A stretch of DNA of 64,000 bases from Morinoia aosen (Eukaryota; Arthropoda; Malacostraca; Amphipoda; Talitridae). The notes beneath the pieces were generated by a model. The model had not been told where the DNA came from. It worked only from the letters and a program-made list of their open reading frames with translations, and searched no databases. Below are positions 46,020 through 57,612 of the stretch, in pieces. The first letter of the stretch is position 1, and each line of letters begins with the position of its first letter. Made by a program: the position numbers and the translations under genes. The DNA lies in contig CM059559.1 of the NCBI GenBank assembly GCA_030386875.1, positions 64,928,392 to 64,992,391 on the forward strand, given 5' to 3'.

Positions 46020-46473
46020 TACAATAAACACGATTCGTCGAACTGCAAAGAAATAAAGATTCGCAGTGAATAGTCAATTTGCGAAGCGAGTGTTGCAAGA
46101 GGAGAAATACAAGAGTTTTCAACAAAGACTGCATATCAATGGAAATATATTTATGTAACAGTTGTTGGCCATAAACGCGAGAATCTACTGTAAATGTTAC
46201 TAAACAAAAATATGAGAGAAGCTAAACAGTAAATGTTGGTAGGTGAAAAAATTTGAAGATCTTACGGGGTTCTTGCAAAGAACTCAACTCGACTACCATG
46301 AGAGTCGACTGGGAGGGCATCAGATGCTTACTTACAACGTTCTCATCTCGGTCCATTCAAAATCTGCGAGGCCATTGATGAACGAGGGCACCTTCGGGTT
46401 CATTGCATACCTTTTTCTATTTTTCTCCACGGCCATCTTGGTACCTCTTCCAGGATTTATCCGCACAAAGCAT
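46020..46473 (-). pseudogene. Inverted-copy counterpart of the two exons at 22768-23267
   Basis: The first exon (46473-46336) keeps the CATTACAG acceptor, CFVRINPGRGTK and a YAMNPKVPSFINGLADFEW region. The donor is shifted by three bases to GTTGTAAGT. The second exon (near 46042) starts FDESCLL and then meets an in-frame TAA, so this copy is dead where the left copy is open. Confidence 0.4.
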
Positions 46474-46543
46474 CTGTAATGAAAAATGATAAATAGTTTT
46501 TTTCTAAGATTCATTCCTTTATTTCTCCCTCTGAGCAAGCACA

Positions 46544-46878
46544 TTAGATTAGATGACAGTTTAAGCCTCCCTAACCGAAAAAAGCGTTCTAATGAGAGGA
46601 AGGAAGTATTTTGTATGGAGATAAGAGAATGCAGAATCTATACAGATAGGGCATAGAAACAGTAAGTTGCGAAAGAAGTTTAAGAAATAAGAAAAGAGTT
46701 GAAGAATAAAATATTAGATGCTGAAAGACAGGACAGCAGTGAACCGAAAAAGAGTGGTCCTTGACATAACAAAAAACGTTTTATTTCAACAAAAAAAAGA
46801 CCTACCTAACTCTCAGCTCGGACCCCCAGACATTTTCCCCTGGGAGTGCTGATTCCTATTGATACAATAATTAGAACT
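46544..46878 (-). mobile_element. SINE-like repeat (family A), same insertion as 22355-22696
   Basis: Same flanks (TGCTTGCTCAGAGGGAGAAA on one side, the ACTAGTTCTAA-like block on the other) as the copy in the left element. Its 5' head, next to CAATAGGAATCAGCACTCCC, is also degenerate in the same way. It predates the split of the two large elements. Confidence 0.8.
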
Positions 46879-47789
46879 AGTGAAATAAGTGTTAGATACA
46901 AAGATTTTAAATTTATAGGTAGACCTAACGTTTTCAGCGCTGAGTTTTATTTTTCCTCAGTAAAATTCGTTTTAAAATTCGCAAGGCATACGATCTCGGA
47001 GACATGAACATGGATCATTCGTATTCTGGACAAAAGGGGGTAATAAATTGTTTTCCCATCGAACCGCAATGAGAAAAATTGTGTGATAGTGATTTCACTA
47101 CAAATAATTGCCTTCCTGCATCTTGAATACAAATAATTCTTACGCATGTCGATCATATCGTCGTTTGCGCGCTGAAAACGATTTTTACCCTTATGATCGC
47201 AGGAGTGTATTGAGTGTTATTGATCAAGTATATTGAGTGTCTCATTGCAGGAGCGTAAGGTTTTAACCCAAGAGCACACAGTAAATTCAGTTTCATTTCT
47301 AGAACTCACTTCATCTACATAAAAATTACCATTTAACAGGACGTTGTATCAAAGAATACAAAATTCAAAAATATTCTAATCCCAGAACGTATTCAGGATA
47401 TCGCGTGTGGATCGATGTGTGCTATGAGCCAAGTTAGAAAATACGTTTAATAAGTATTTGCATCACGTAAATAAATTCCAGGAATACACAGTGATATTTA
47501 CCAAAGAATTACAAGCAACCGATGCTAAGTCAGAACCAAGGCATTTTACTGTAACACGATATCAGTATATATATAAGTATTTATTTAAACAGTTTGCTTC
47601 ATTCAAGTTCTTAACATCAACACTACATTATAATTAAATTTGTATCATACCGGAGAGGTGGCCTTAAAATTTCCACAGTAATTGCTCGTTGGTCATCAAA
47701 AAGAGGAAAAATCTTCGAGCAGCGAAGAAGTTAATGAATTTATTGACTAAGTTTAACATGACTGGATTGAAATTAAAAGCTTTACTAAG

Positions 47790-48190
47790 AATTCTTTGAA
47801 CTATTCGTAAAATTCAGACCATTTGCAAATACCTCTGATTGAATTCCAGCGTCGCAGCTGCTTCGGGAGGGTACTTGTAGTTGAAGCAGTAATATGTTGC
47901 AAACAGTGCAGAGAGCCCAGATGTGAATGTCATCTAGTTTTCCATCACGACAGTCCCATCCAATGCAAGCATAAACGAACTGGCGGTCAGAGTAGACTCT
48001 GCACCTGCAACACAAACGCTCATCAACAAACCTGATGTGGTCCTAAGTTGGTGCGAAAAAACTGCGTTTCACTCCTACTGAAGATAAAGAAAATCTTACA
48101 AAAAATTTCGATTACAATACATTCTTATATTCGTGAATAAAACTCATACAAAGCTTGCATTTTGGATCTTGAATCCATTCTTATTCTCAA
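47790..48190 (-). pseudogene. 3' coding part of the SAM-gene family (right copy)
   Basis: Reads GLSALFATYYCFNYKYP, then EAAATLEFNQRYL in one frame and stops soon after (near 47818). This is the better-preserved of the two copies at this point. Upstream sequence aligned with the left copy stops at about 48175. Everything corresponding to left 20310-20815 is replaced by foreign DNA (48175-54855), so the gene has lost the exon between SAM and this end. Confidence 0.5.
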
Positions 48191-49158
48191 AATCATTAAT
48201 TAAGCTAGCCATGGAAGAAAAATGTAATTTTCCTGCTGGTTGGTTCAAAATGCTTGGCCACATATCATGAAATATTAGCTCTTGATACTTTATTGCCTTC
48301 TGTGAAGACTCTTGACTCGGAAATATGTGCGTTGTATTTCCATTCTATAGCGTATATATTGAAATGACAATTTCGTCAAGTTGATCATTCTGTTGAAGGT
48401 TTTCGGAAAAGTTTCCAAGATTTATAAAAATTGTTATAATATATTTCCCTAAAATGACACCAGACGAAAAATATCAATCAAAGCGTGGCATGGAATTCAT
48501 TCACGATTGGCTGTATTGATGAGACACCGTCCAGGTCGGCCTCAAATTATTTTTTTAAATACTTCATACCAGCTTTTGGAGGTTATCTGATGAAATGGTG
48601 GAATTAACTAAGTATCAAGATACCCCACGGGGGTAAAATTTAGTGGCAAAGGTTAAAATGTACTCTCTTACATTGAGGCAGGTATGTTGTGTTACTTACC
48701 ATTTATTACACTGTGAGGGTGCAGATGGAGTCTAGAATCCTCGATCTCCTGCACGGACTTCTCATCCTGCAATAAAATATAATGATTAGCACATTTTTCT
48801 CAGAGGCGTAGATGGTTTAGTAGAAAGTCTCCGCAAGGGTTGTTTTAATATTGTTAAGCTTATAACTAAGAGTAGAAGAAACTTAACTTGAAGGAATCCC
48901 GCCTTGAAATGAACGCAAAATTTTCCATCATAGCCAGCACATCAAATTTCATAACACTCCAGGATAATTTTAAGCAGACGCAGCACTACTATGTTGAATT
49001 TTGGCACTTATGTTTATGGAAAAATTAAAAAATAATGAAAGCACTGGAAATAATGCAAGAAATATATGCATGAAAGGATATAGGAGAGTTGCTGATATTA
49101 TAAGCTTCTATGGATTTGAATGAAGATTGAATGGTTAGACTAGATTAGCTATACTCTT
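48191..49158. other. AT-rich stretch with no recognisable gene
   Basis: Has no counterpart in the left copy and contains no frame or repeat I can support. Confidence 0.45.
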
Positions 49159-49378
49159 ATCCCAATTGAAAATCAAGGACGTATCGCCGGTGGGAACGCG
49201 CCGGTTCCTATGCGTTTTTTAGTTGTATTACGCGCGGTTTAAGGGTCAAATGTCCACTTTTTCGGACACAAATTGCACGCGAATCGCCGTTGTTCCGCCC
49301 TACCTAACGGCCGTTTACCGCCTCAGGACCAGATTCGAATCGCGGCCGGCCGTCCATGGATTATAGGTTAAAAAATCG

Positions 49379-49548
49379 CTCCCGGTTGCACGTGCCTCGC
49401 CTCATGGGGTGTACATTATTGCACTGGAAGCTTTGGATCTTACAATACATTCACACTTAATGCATTGTGAATGTATTGACTCATTAAGCTAGCTCAGAAC
49501 AATATTGTACATCCAATGAGATCGAGGCACGTGCAACTGGGAGCTCAG
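49379..49548. repeat. Hairpin-forming inverted repeat
   Basis: Arms share TTGCACGTGCCTCG in inverted orientation, with an inner near-perfect palindrome around AATACATTCACA. About 170 bases. Probably a small MITE. Confidence 0.7.
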
Positions 49549-50025
49549 GTACATAAGACAATACATTAGAAAGCACATAGAATCCCGCTCTTTCTTGAAC
49601 TTTTATTACAAAACTGAAACATTCTCTACATTAAAATTTACATGAATATCTTACTTCCATTAATCACAGCCTTCTCACCAATGAAACGCCAAAATAATAT
49701 AGGAATTGAAAATGAAATCACAATCCATTTAAAATGCTGCATGTAACAAACAAATATCAACACGTGCACTACATTTTGGGACATATCATATGTGTACCAT
49801 TAGGTACATTAAATACCGGCATAAATGAATAGCATTTCCATAATTTCACTACCTTTTTTAGAATTGATTTGAACCTACCTGGTAAAAATTATAGTACACT
49901 TTTATTTCTCACACCTTTTATAAAGGACAAGAATGGACTTGAGCAGTACAGAGAGTTTCTAAATTCTGCTACTCACAACTTAACCGAACCAACCGTAGCA
50001 ATCGCACAAACGGAGTCAACGTTTT

Positions 50026-50290
50026 AAGGGAACGCGGAATCTGTGCAGAAAGGGTATAAACACAGTAAGTTGAGAAAAAAGTTCATGAAACCAGATCAAA
50101 GTTGAAGAAGAAAGTAGTAGGCGCTAAAAAACAGGACAGCAGTGAACTGAAAATATGTGGTCCTTTAACATAACAAAAAATTTTATTTCAGCAAAAAGAA
50201 GGCCTACCTAACTCATAGCTCGGGCCCTCACATTTTCCTCCCTGGGAGCGCTAGCTCCCATAGATACAAAAGTTGTATCCCTCTGAGGAG
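50026..50290 (-). mobile_element. SINE-like repeat (family A), 3'-shortened
   Basis: Has the head (CCTCAGAGGGATACAAC type) at 50290 and the middle blocks, but stops before the GGGAGGCTT end. No target duplication found. Confidence 0.7.
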
Positions 50291-50301
50291 TGTCTACATT
50301 A

Positions 50302-51184
50302 TATCGCGTGTCCCACAAAAATGTCTCGGAGTTTTTAAATGATTATATCTCCGCTTTAAATTAACATGTTTAAAATGTATTTTTTCACAATGAAATAAAT
50401 TTTGTTTCCGTTTCGAATAGTCTAATTTTTTGAAAATCGTTTAATAACCACTTTACAGTGTTCGATTTAGTGAAAGAGGTAGAAAATATAATTGTTCTAA
50501 GGAAATGTTTTAAAAACAACAACACTTGTGTTCTTCATTTCTCAATACTTACTGTTTATAATAATTTCACAATGATGTATCCTACATACCACCAAGTATT
50601 TAAACGCTCTGAGAAGTTTTTTACTCCCTTTTTTCATTGTTTGAAGACACCTAAAATGCAGTTCACTAACGAACAAATAATTTTCATCGTATTGGAATAT
50701 GAGGCAACGAAAAACTGTGAAAAAGTTCGAAGAGCAATTAATGAAAAATTTCCGGGAAGATACACGTCCGATAAGAAAACTGTGTATCGTACAGTTAGAA
50801 AATTAGAAAGAAAATTAAATGCTCCTCTTACTTGTTCACAGTTTACCGTTGCTTCATATTCTAATACGAGGAAAATTCTTTGATCGTGAGTGAGCTGCAT
50901 TTTAGGTGTCTTCAAATGATGAAATAAGGAAGTAAGTAATGTATTGAGAAATGAAGAACACCAGTGTTGTTTTGAGAACTTTTCCTATGAGCAATTAGTT
51001 GTTCTACCGGTTTCAGCAAATCGATCACTGTAAAGTGGTTAGTAAACGATTTTCAAAAACCTAAATTATCCGAAAAGGGAACAAAATTCATTGCATTGTG
51101 AAAAAAGACCTTTCAAATATATTAATTTAAAGCGGATATATAATCAATTGAAAAGTCGGGGACATTTTTGTGGGACACCCGGTA
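50302..51184. mobile_element. Palindromic mariner-type element
   Basis: The ends carry GTGTCCCACAAAAATGTC in inverted orientation (near 50308 and 51178) with TA on both sides (50302-50303, 51183-51184). The two halves are inverted copies. Each half contains the same helix-turn-helix coding segment, one on each strand, so the element is a fold-back duplication of the 5' part of a mariner-like transposon. No DDE/D catalytic domain is present. Confidence 0.7.
50656..50883 (+). pseudogene. Mariner-like transposase N-terminal helix-turn-helix
   Basis: Starts at ATG 50656 with MQFTNEQIIFIVLEYEATKN, followed by a FPGRYTSDKKTVYRTVRKL helix-turn-helix, the DNA-binding start of many mariner transposases (DUF4817-like pattern). 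After about 60 residues the frame crosses into the reversed half and becomes meaningless. The opposite arm encodes the same start on the minus strand from about 50904 (MQLTHDQRIFLVLEYEATVN). Confidence 0.65.
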
Positions 51185-51186
51185 TT

Positions 51187-51535
51187 TACAGGGTGTTGTG
51201 TGATGCGATGCGGATTTTAACCATAGGCAGAAAAACGCAAAATAAAACGATTTTCAGGAGTGACAAAACCTCACAACTTCTTTGTTTTCTAGAAATGATG
51301 ATCTGAAATAATTATAGATTCCTGTAAGAATAGCCTGAAGCGTGTGCCAAAGAAGTTTCGTTTTTACTCGTTGGCTGCATGTCAAGCCCATTCTTACGGG
51401 AATCTGAAATTATGTCAGGTCATTTCTCGAAAACAAAGCAGTTTCGAGGTTTTGTCACTCATTAAAATCGTTTTATTTCGCGTTTTTCTGCATTTGGTTA
51501 AAATCTGTGCATCGAATTACATAACACCATTTAGA
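51187..51535. mobile_element. Small fold-back element
   Basis: Arms 51188-51335 and 51388-51533 are inverted copies of about 145 bases (shared GCAGAAAAACGC, GAGTGACAAAACCTC). It abuts the mariner palindrome on one side and the Penelope pair on the other. Confidence 0.7.
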
Positions 51536-51708
51536 TATATATATATATATGTTTCATAAAAAATAATGCCACATTGATCATTAATAATGGTTTTGTTCAA
51601 TTTTTCTAGTTTTCGGAAGAGTTTACTTTGATCGAAATTTATTGAATTTAAAAGCTCCCCTAACGTTTTGTGTTTAAAATTTTGCGACGCGTTTCGTCCT
51701 GTGTCCAC
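51517..51708 (-). pseudogene. Penelope-like ORF start, left arm
   Basis: A 63-codon frame: MDTGRNASQNFKHKTLGELL, then INFDQSKLFRKLEKLNK. The right arm encodes nearly the same peptide with about four changes, and the frame is kept in both. It begins inside the hammerhead-like region and runs out at an (AT)n tract. Identification as a Penelope N-terminus is an inference from its association with the ribozyme-like core and overall look. Confidence 0.4.
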
Positions 51709-51725
51709 TCCACGGACATCGTCAG
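51691..51725 (-). ncRNA. Hammerhead-ribozyme-like core, left arm
   Basis: CTGACGA, then a stem with GTCC and GGAC, then GAAAC. This fits the CUGAYGA...GAAAC consensus apart from one extra U before the stem. Helices I and III could not be confirmed by eye. Confidence 0.45.
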
Positions 51726-51937
51726 GCCAAAAATAGTTTGAGTTGTGCAGCTAATAAAATTGAGAACGGAGAATGTACCTTCCACTACGGAACCTAGGTC
51801 GCCTAGCCCTCCTCACTTCGCAGACCAACTGTACACCTTCTAACTTGCATCAAATGCACATTTCTACATTCGGGTAACCGCAGCCACTCTGCCCACTTCT
51901 CCATTCTATTAGCTGCACAACTCAAACTATTTTTAGC

Positions 51938-51967
51938 CTGATGATGTCCGTGGACACAGGACGAAAC
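51938..51967 (+). ncRNA. Hammerhead-ribozyme-like core, right arm
   Basis: CTGATGA, stem II GTCC/GGAC around GTGGACACA, then GAAAC: the best match in the window to the hammerhead core. There is one extra U between the core and stem II. A possible three-base helix III with a following UH site exists about 25 bases downstream, but this is not convincing by eye. Confidence 0.5.
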
Positions 51968-52346
51968 GCGTGGCAAAATTTTAATCACAAAACGTTAGGG
52001 GAGCTTTTAAATTCAATAAATTTCGATCAAAGTAAACTCTTCCGAAAACTAGAAAATTTGAACAAAACTATTATTAATAATCAATAAGGCATTATTTTTA
52101 ATGAAACCTGTATCAAGGAAGGGTTACTACCAAAATATACTGAGTATATATATATATATATTCTTGATATTCTATACATCAAGAAATAAACAAATAAAAT
52201 ATATCATATTTTATTTTTTCCTAATATAAAGTTATATCAACTCAAGTGTAAAGAGAGCCAGTTCAACGCTCATGTACATTATATATGCATAGTATTCTCG
52301 ATATATCTCTCACATTTTTGTTCATTATGGAAATGATTTGCCTGGA

Positions 52347-52746
52347 GGGAACATTTTGAATATTAGATTAAATTATAAGTTAGTTTAGGCCTCCTCATCC
52401 GCTACGAAAATAGAACGTATCAAAAAGAGGACGGAGGAAGGCACCGTTTAGTATGGAGATAAGAAAATGAGGAATCTATGCTGAAGGGTCATAGAAAGAG
52501 TAAGATGGGAAAGAAGTTCATGAAACAAGATCAAAGTTTAAGAAGAAAGTAGTAGGTGCTGAAAAAACAGGACAGCAGTGAACCGAAAAAATATGGTCCG
52601 TAACAAAGCAAAAACCTATGTTATTTTAACAAAAAGGCCTACCTTAACTTTAGCTCGAGCCCTCATATTGTCCCCCACGGAGCGCTACTTCCCATACATA
52701 CAATAGTTAATTGTATCCCCCTGAGGGAGGGGAACATTTTGAATAT
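52347..52746 (-). mobile_element. SINE-like repeat (family A), full-length
   Basis: The element spans 52364-52729. A perfect 17-bp direct repeat GGGAACATTTTGAATAT flanks it (52347-52363, 52730-52746). Confidence 0.85.
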
Positions 52747-54182
52747 CATTAAAGAACATAACGGATGAAATTAGAGTTACAACGTAAATTTTCAATACCC
52801 TGCATCAGCTGGATGACCAATGAACCAGCAAAAAAAAATTTGCAAAAGAAATGCATCATTCATAAATTACATACGTAGGCACTTAAAGTTGACTGAATGT
52901 GCTTGTTTATTGGCTGAATGCTGAACAGCATTTCAAATAACAAGTTCAAAGACTGAAAATTATTTCATTAGAGCACCAAATGGAAAGCAAAGGCAAAGAA
53001 TAGCACAAAAGAATTTCCTTGCGTTACTAATGCGGTTTTAGAGAAAAAATTAGAGCACAATTAGCTAGCGCAATTAACTACCAAAAAAGTATTTGCAATA
53101 AACCATAACCACAAATGATAGGGTGCACTGTTGCGCAGGACTCAATGCACAGAATTACAAATTTTGAAAAACAAATTAAACAATAGAATAGTTGAAGACG
53201 ACATAGCATGGACAGTAAGAAAATGAATAAAAGATGTCTATCATGACAAGGCAAAACGATAATTACAATATAAAATGACCCAAATTCACATCTCTCGGAC
53301 CCTGTAGGAGTGCTAAGTCCCAAAAGTGCAAGAGTCATACAACGTTGTGCTATTTTTTGGCCATGATACATATTTAGAGCAATCGATTTTTCATTATAAA
53401 CTCACAGTTTTGGTTTATCACCAGTGTTTTCCTCTATTCTTGTTGGCACTGATACAAAGCACTGTGAAAAGCACATTGGTTTAATTTATTGTTCAATGTC
53501 AGCATTTGCACTTATTAATATCGTGAAAATAAGTAACTAATTGTCACATCAATACACATTTGAAAAAAAAACAGTCTTTATAGCCACTCTGTGAAAAACT
53601 TGCAAATGAATCAAGTGAATGTGAACTGTTCTGTAATGCTGCTCAGTAAACTATCCAGAGTACTTTGATATGAATACCACTGTTCTAGTTTCAATACAGT
53701 TGGACGAACAACACTTCACATAACTATGTTTAAAAATTGAACTCAGCTTGAGCTCGAGAAGTGACAAGGAAAATCTGAGGATGAGCATAACGGTTGATCG
53801 CCACAACATCCCAGAAAACAATCAATATAATATCAATAAACATGTTTTGGGCATCTGATGCAATACTACGTCACAATTTGCCTAACGCAATGATTGTGAA
53901 GAACACAGTCGAAACACCAAACGCAACCTTTGCAGAGGCAGTAACCGCCAGTACGCTCACGATGACACGCTGTCATTAACTGACAGATCGAGTCATGCCG
54001 CTTTCAAATGTTACGGCCGTTAATCAACTGAAAATTTTGCGCCTTCGATTCATCCAAGGCCAACTATGAATTTCACGTCCGAGCTTGACCGCGCTTGGTT
54101 TGGGGCGCGTAGAGGCAGTGTTAAAGCAGAGCAGGCCGACTAGCCTATAAATCGTGCAAAATCGACCCTCACGTCCTTAATA
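52747..54182. other. AT-rich stretch with no recognisable gene
   Basis: Open frames are short and show no motifs I know. The last 180 bases become GC-rich towards the 34-bp terminal repeat. Confidence 0.45.
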
Positions 54183-54216
54183 CACCGGCGATACGTCCTT
54201 GATTTTCAATTGGGAT

Positions 54217-54545
54217 GTTAGTTCAAGCCTCCCTAACCGCTACAAAAAAACGTATCACAGAGAGAAAGGCATCATTTAGCATGGAGATAAGAGAATACAG
54301 AATCTATGCAAATGGGGTACAGAAACAGTAAGTAGAGTAAGAAGTTCATGAAACAAGATAAAAGTTGAAGAAAGTAGTAGGTGCTGAAAAACAGGACAGT
54401 AGTGAACCAAAAAAGGTCGTCTTTAACAAAGCAAAAGCATTTTATTTCAACAAAAAAGGCCTACCTAACTCTCAGGTTGGCCCCTCACATTTTCCCCCGG
54501 GAGTGGTAATTCCCATAGATACAATAGTTCATCTCCCTGAGGGGA
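54217..54545 (-). mobile_element. SINE-like repeat (family A), abutting the 34-bp repeat
   Basis: Family A copy whose tail end touches the right 34-bp inverted repeat directly. The head at 54545 is slightly degenerate (CCCTCAGGGAGATGAAC type). I found no target duplication. Confidence 0.7.
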
Positions 54546-55384
54546 ATTTGAATGGATAAAATTTATAAAAATGAACATTTGAACATCCGCAGTACTCAGC
54601 TTGAACACTTTGAACATAACATCTTGTTTTCCTTGAAACAGGCCATGGCACTCAAAATAGCTCCTGGCAATTCAGAATGCGTGTTGACGGAGTTCAGTTT
54701 TGCACTTTTATAATCCATATTGATTTGGATTACGTCACGAGATTTCACTTACCTAACCATCCACAATAAAATTCTTCGTGCTCTGCTGTGGTGCGTCGCC
54801 TGCACTTGATCTCTTATGTTAACTCCTGTTAATTCTTCAAAATGGATGAACAAACATTGAACCAATCCCACTTGCAGGCAGTTCAGCTACAGTGTTGAAG
54901 TCTGATGCACTTGCAGCAGGTTGTACATCTGTGAAAAAAACAATACATAGTAAAATGAAATTAACACTGTCTCGGTATGATTAAGTCCCTAAAATTAAAC
55001 AAGAATACAAATACAATAAACGTCAAAAATTTGAAATTAAATACTGCAACTGCCCCTAATATTTTTGTTTTCAAAACTGCATGAGGAACTCATTCATTCA
55101 CTAGCTCTCTAAAAAGAGAAATGTTCTATTAGCTACAATGAAAAAGGGAAATGTAGGGAGTTTTTGGTGGTTCACTTTGGAACTCCTCACTTCAATTCTA
55201 ATACAATTTAATATTTCTAAAAATACTTTAGTTTCCTAATATTGATTTTCAATATTTACATAACAATTTCTTTTATCAATTGGGTCGTGAATTTTTGGAG
55301 AAATAGGAGATCTGTTTATTTTTTGAGCAACAAAATTTTTTTAAAATTATAATGCAAATAAGAAAATCAACTTCTGAAGTAACT
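54546..55384. other. Intron sequence and remnant SAM exon 2 (right copy)
   Basis: The part 54930-55384 aligns with the left-copy intron. The splice acceptor and the first 70 bases of SAM exon 2 (VQPAASASD) are present at about 54925-54858. Homology then ends abruptly inside the exon at about 54855. Confidence 0.55.
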
Positions 55385-55677
55385 CAAAGTATAATTCTAG
55401 TCAATTCTGACACTCCCTAATCACACAACAAGGGTGTTTCAAAGAGAGGGAGGCATCATATAATATGGTATCAGGGGGTTCATGAAAATCTATGCACAAG
55501 ATATGCCCCCACATCTAGCACATAGAAATAAATTTGGAAGCAATTCACAAAACCAGATGAGAGGTGAAGAATAAATGGATGGAAGCAGAAAAAAGCAACA
55601 GTGAACCAAAAGTGAACTAAAAGTAAAAAAGTAACTAGCCAAAGAAAGAACTTATCATCCCCTGGAACACTGATATC

Positions 55678-56055
55678 AATAGAAATAATAAGATTAAGAT
55701 TATAAGTCACTTTAAGCCTCCCTAACCGCTACAAAAAAGAGCGTATCAAAGAGAGGAAGGAGGAAGGCACCATTTAGTATGGAGATTAGAGAATGAGGAA
55801 TTGAGTAGTAAGTTGAGTAAGTTGAGAAAGAAGATTATGAAGCAAGAAAAAGTTGAAGAAGAAAGTAGGTGCTGAAAAAACAGGACAGCAGTGAACCGAA
55901 AAAAAGACGGTCCATAACAAAACAAAAACCTATTCTATTTTAACACAAAGAAAGCCTACCTAACTTTTACCTCGGGCCCTCACAAAGTCCCCCTGGGAGT
56001 GCTAATTCCCATAGATACAATAGTTGTATCCCCCTGAGGGGCAATAGAAACAATA
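55678..56055 (-). mobile_element. SINE-like repeat (family A) inserted only in the right copy
   Basis: The element spans 55692-56041. A 14-bp direct repeat flanks it, CAATAGAAATAATA and CAATAGAAACAATA (one mismatch). The left large element has the uninterrupted target at about 18712-18726, a natural empty site. It landed inside an older, diverged family A copy (55385-55677 plus flank). Confidence 0.9.
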
Positions 56056-57612
56056 GAACATTAAGTACCACATACAATCATTTTTTTTCAAGTGTCATAA
56101 AATTATGCATAATTGTATGGCTTGAATATTTCAAACACAAACGGCACTCCTGGAGGTACACAAAAAATGTATAAACCTCTTAGTAACTATATTTGATGTT
56201 GTCAGTTCTTTTACTTTGACCTCCACCATTCTTCTGGAGTCGTGCTAGATGAGTTCCTGAACTTATGAGAAATATCTGTAAACAATCTCTATTTGCCACT
56301 TTACCCACAAATTGAATTAGCTGAAGGCAACTGGACTACTGCAACCTGGCAAGTCAACAATATTCCGGACAGTTTTGTTCACTATGATGCATCACTTCCC
56401 CTCCTTTGCTTGCACTCAAAAATTAGAACTGAACACAAGTAAGAAATTTTTAGATCATGTAGTTCAAAACACTGAGTAAAAGTGAGGTTTGATTATTAAT
56501 TTTTTTCCAAATAATGACATGCGCTCAGCTGAAACTGAACTTCTCCTCTGGAGTGAATTGGTACTAAAGAACTCACTCTTTCTATTGGCACTACAAAAGT
56601 AAAAGAAAAAAGGGGAAATCTTCAATAACCAATGAAACTGTGATAAAAAAGACCAGATGTAAATTGATCAGCAGTGGTAAAACAGCATTGAAAAAATACC
56701 CACTTGAACTAGACTGAGTTTCAAATTTTTCTTAAAATTTTTCTCACAACTTCACCAAGCAACTAGCCCTTACTATATAGTGATGCAGAATAATCATTCT
56801 CACACTAACTTCAATACATTACATTGTTTGAATGTTATATAAACTAGCAGATAACAGAAGACAATTTTTCTTGCTTATGTTTAGTAATTCACATAAAATT
56901 TCACACTTATAGAAAAATGTAAGTGATTCCAACACAAGTAAAAGATTACATCCCATGTTGCACAAATTAAGCAGTAACATATTTTTTCATTGTATTTAGC
57001 CGATAAGTCAAGCGTTGAATGAATCTCATAATTCAAACATCAAGCATTAAAAGACTGACTTATATTCATCCCAACACACTACTAAAAATTAATGAATTCA
57101 ATTCAACTCCTAAAAAATCAAATGTTAAGAAGTTTCTACCTACAGTATTGTTTTTTTTAAATTCATCAATGGTTAGTTCATTTCACATTGATTTCAAGAA
57201 AACCTGTGTACATTGTCGACTAAATAGGACAAGGCTTCAGAAAAGTTTACAGGTATGTGACAAAAGTAATTACTTTAATTTTTTACAATTTTTCAAACCA
57301 AAAATAAAACAATACTAAGCACTCTCTAATTAGCTAGTTCACACACATGCAACTTTATTTTTGATGAAATTTAATAGCTAAAGAAATGAAAACAATTTTA
57401 CTTCTATTTTAACATTTTTACTGGTTGAAAACACAAAAATGAAGTTAGGAAAACAACAATCCAAAAACTCTTTTTTTACCTTAGCATTATGCTTTTAGGA
57501 AGAATTTCTTAGGAAATACAATTAATTATCTGATAATATATCCATAAATAATCATCGATACACAGTTGGTGCCCCCCCCCCCATAATAAATTTACTTACT
57601 TAAAGCAAATCT

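Larger units (their letters stand above)
51517..52138. mobile_element. Head-to-head pair of Penelope-like 5' fragments
   Basis: The left arm (51777 down to about 51540) and right arm (51897 to about 52138) are inverted copies around a 119-base spacer. Each carries a hammerhead-like core and then an open frame with NKTLGELLNSINFDQSKLFR in one or the other variant, which I take to be the start of a Penelope-like protein. This is the second head-to-head pair in the window, this time of 5' rather than 3' parts. Confidence 0.5.
49159..54216. mobile_element. 5.06-kb segment bounded by perfect 34-bp inverted repeats
   Basis: 49159-49192 and 54183-54216 are exact reverse complements over 34 bases (ATCCCAATTGAAAATCAAGG and onward to CCGGTG). 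Beyond these the two sides do not match, and no flanking target duplication was found. It contains a hairpin, a mariner palindrome, another fold-back, a Penelope pair and two SINEs, most or all inserted later. A GC-rich block follows each terminus (49190-49400, 54010-54180). No transposase is left, so the class is unknown. Confidence 0.55.

Noticed and set aside
47785..48035. Overlapping frames on both strands with many cysteines
   Set aside because: Out-of-frame readings of the 3' coding part of the SAM-gene family. The conserved frame reads YYCFNYKYP.
49310..49370. Possible tRNA gene or tRNA-derived SINE (AGATTCGAATCG resembles a B box)
   Set aside because: No matching A box or cloverleaf could be formed by eye. 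Left as an unconfirmed resemblance.
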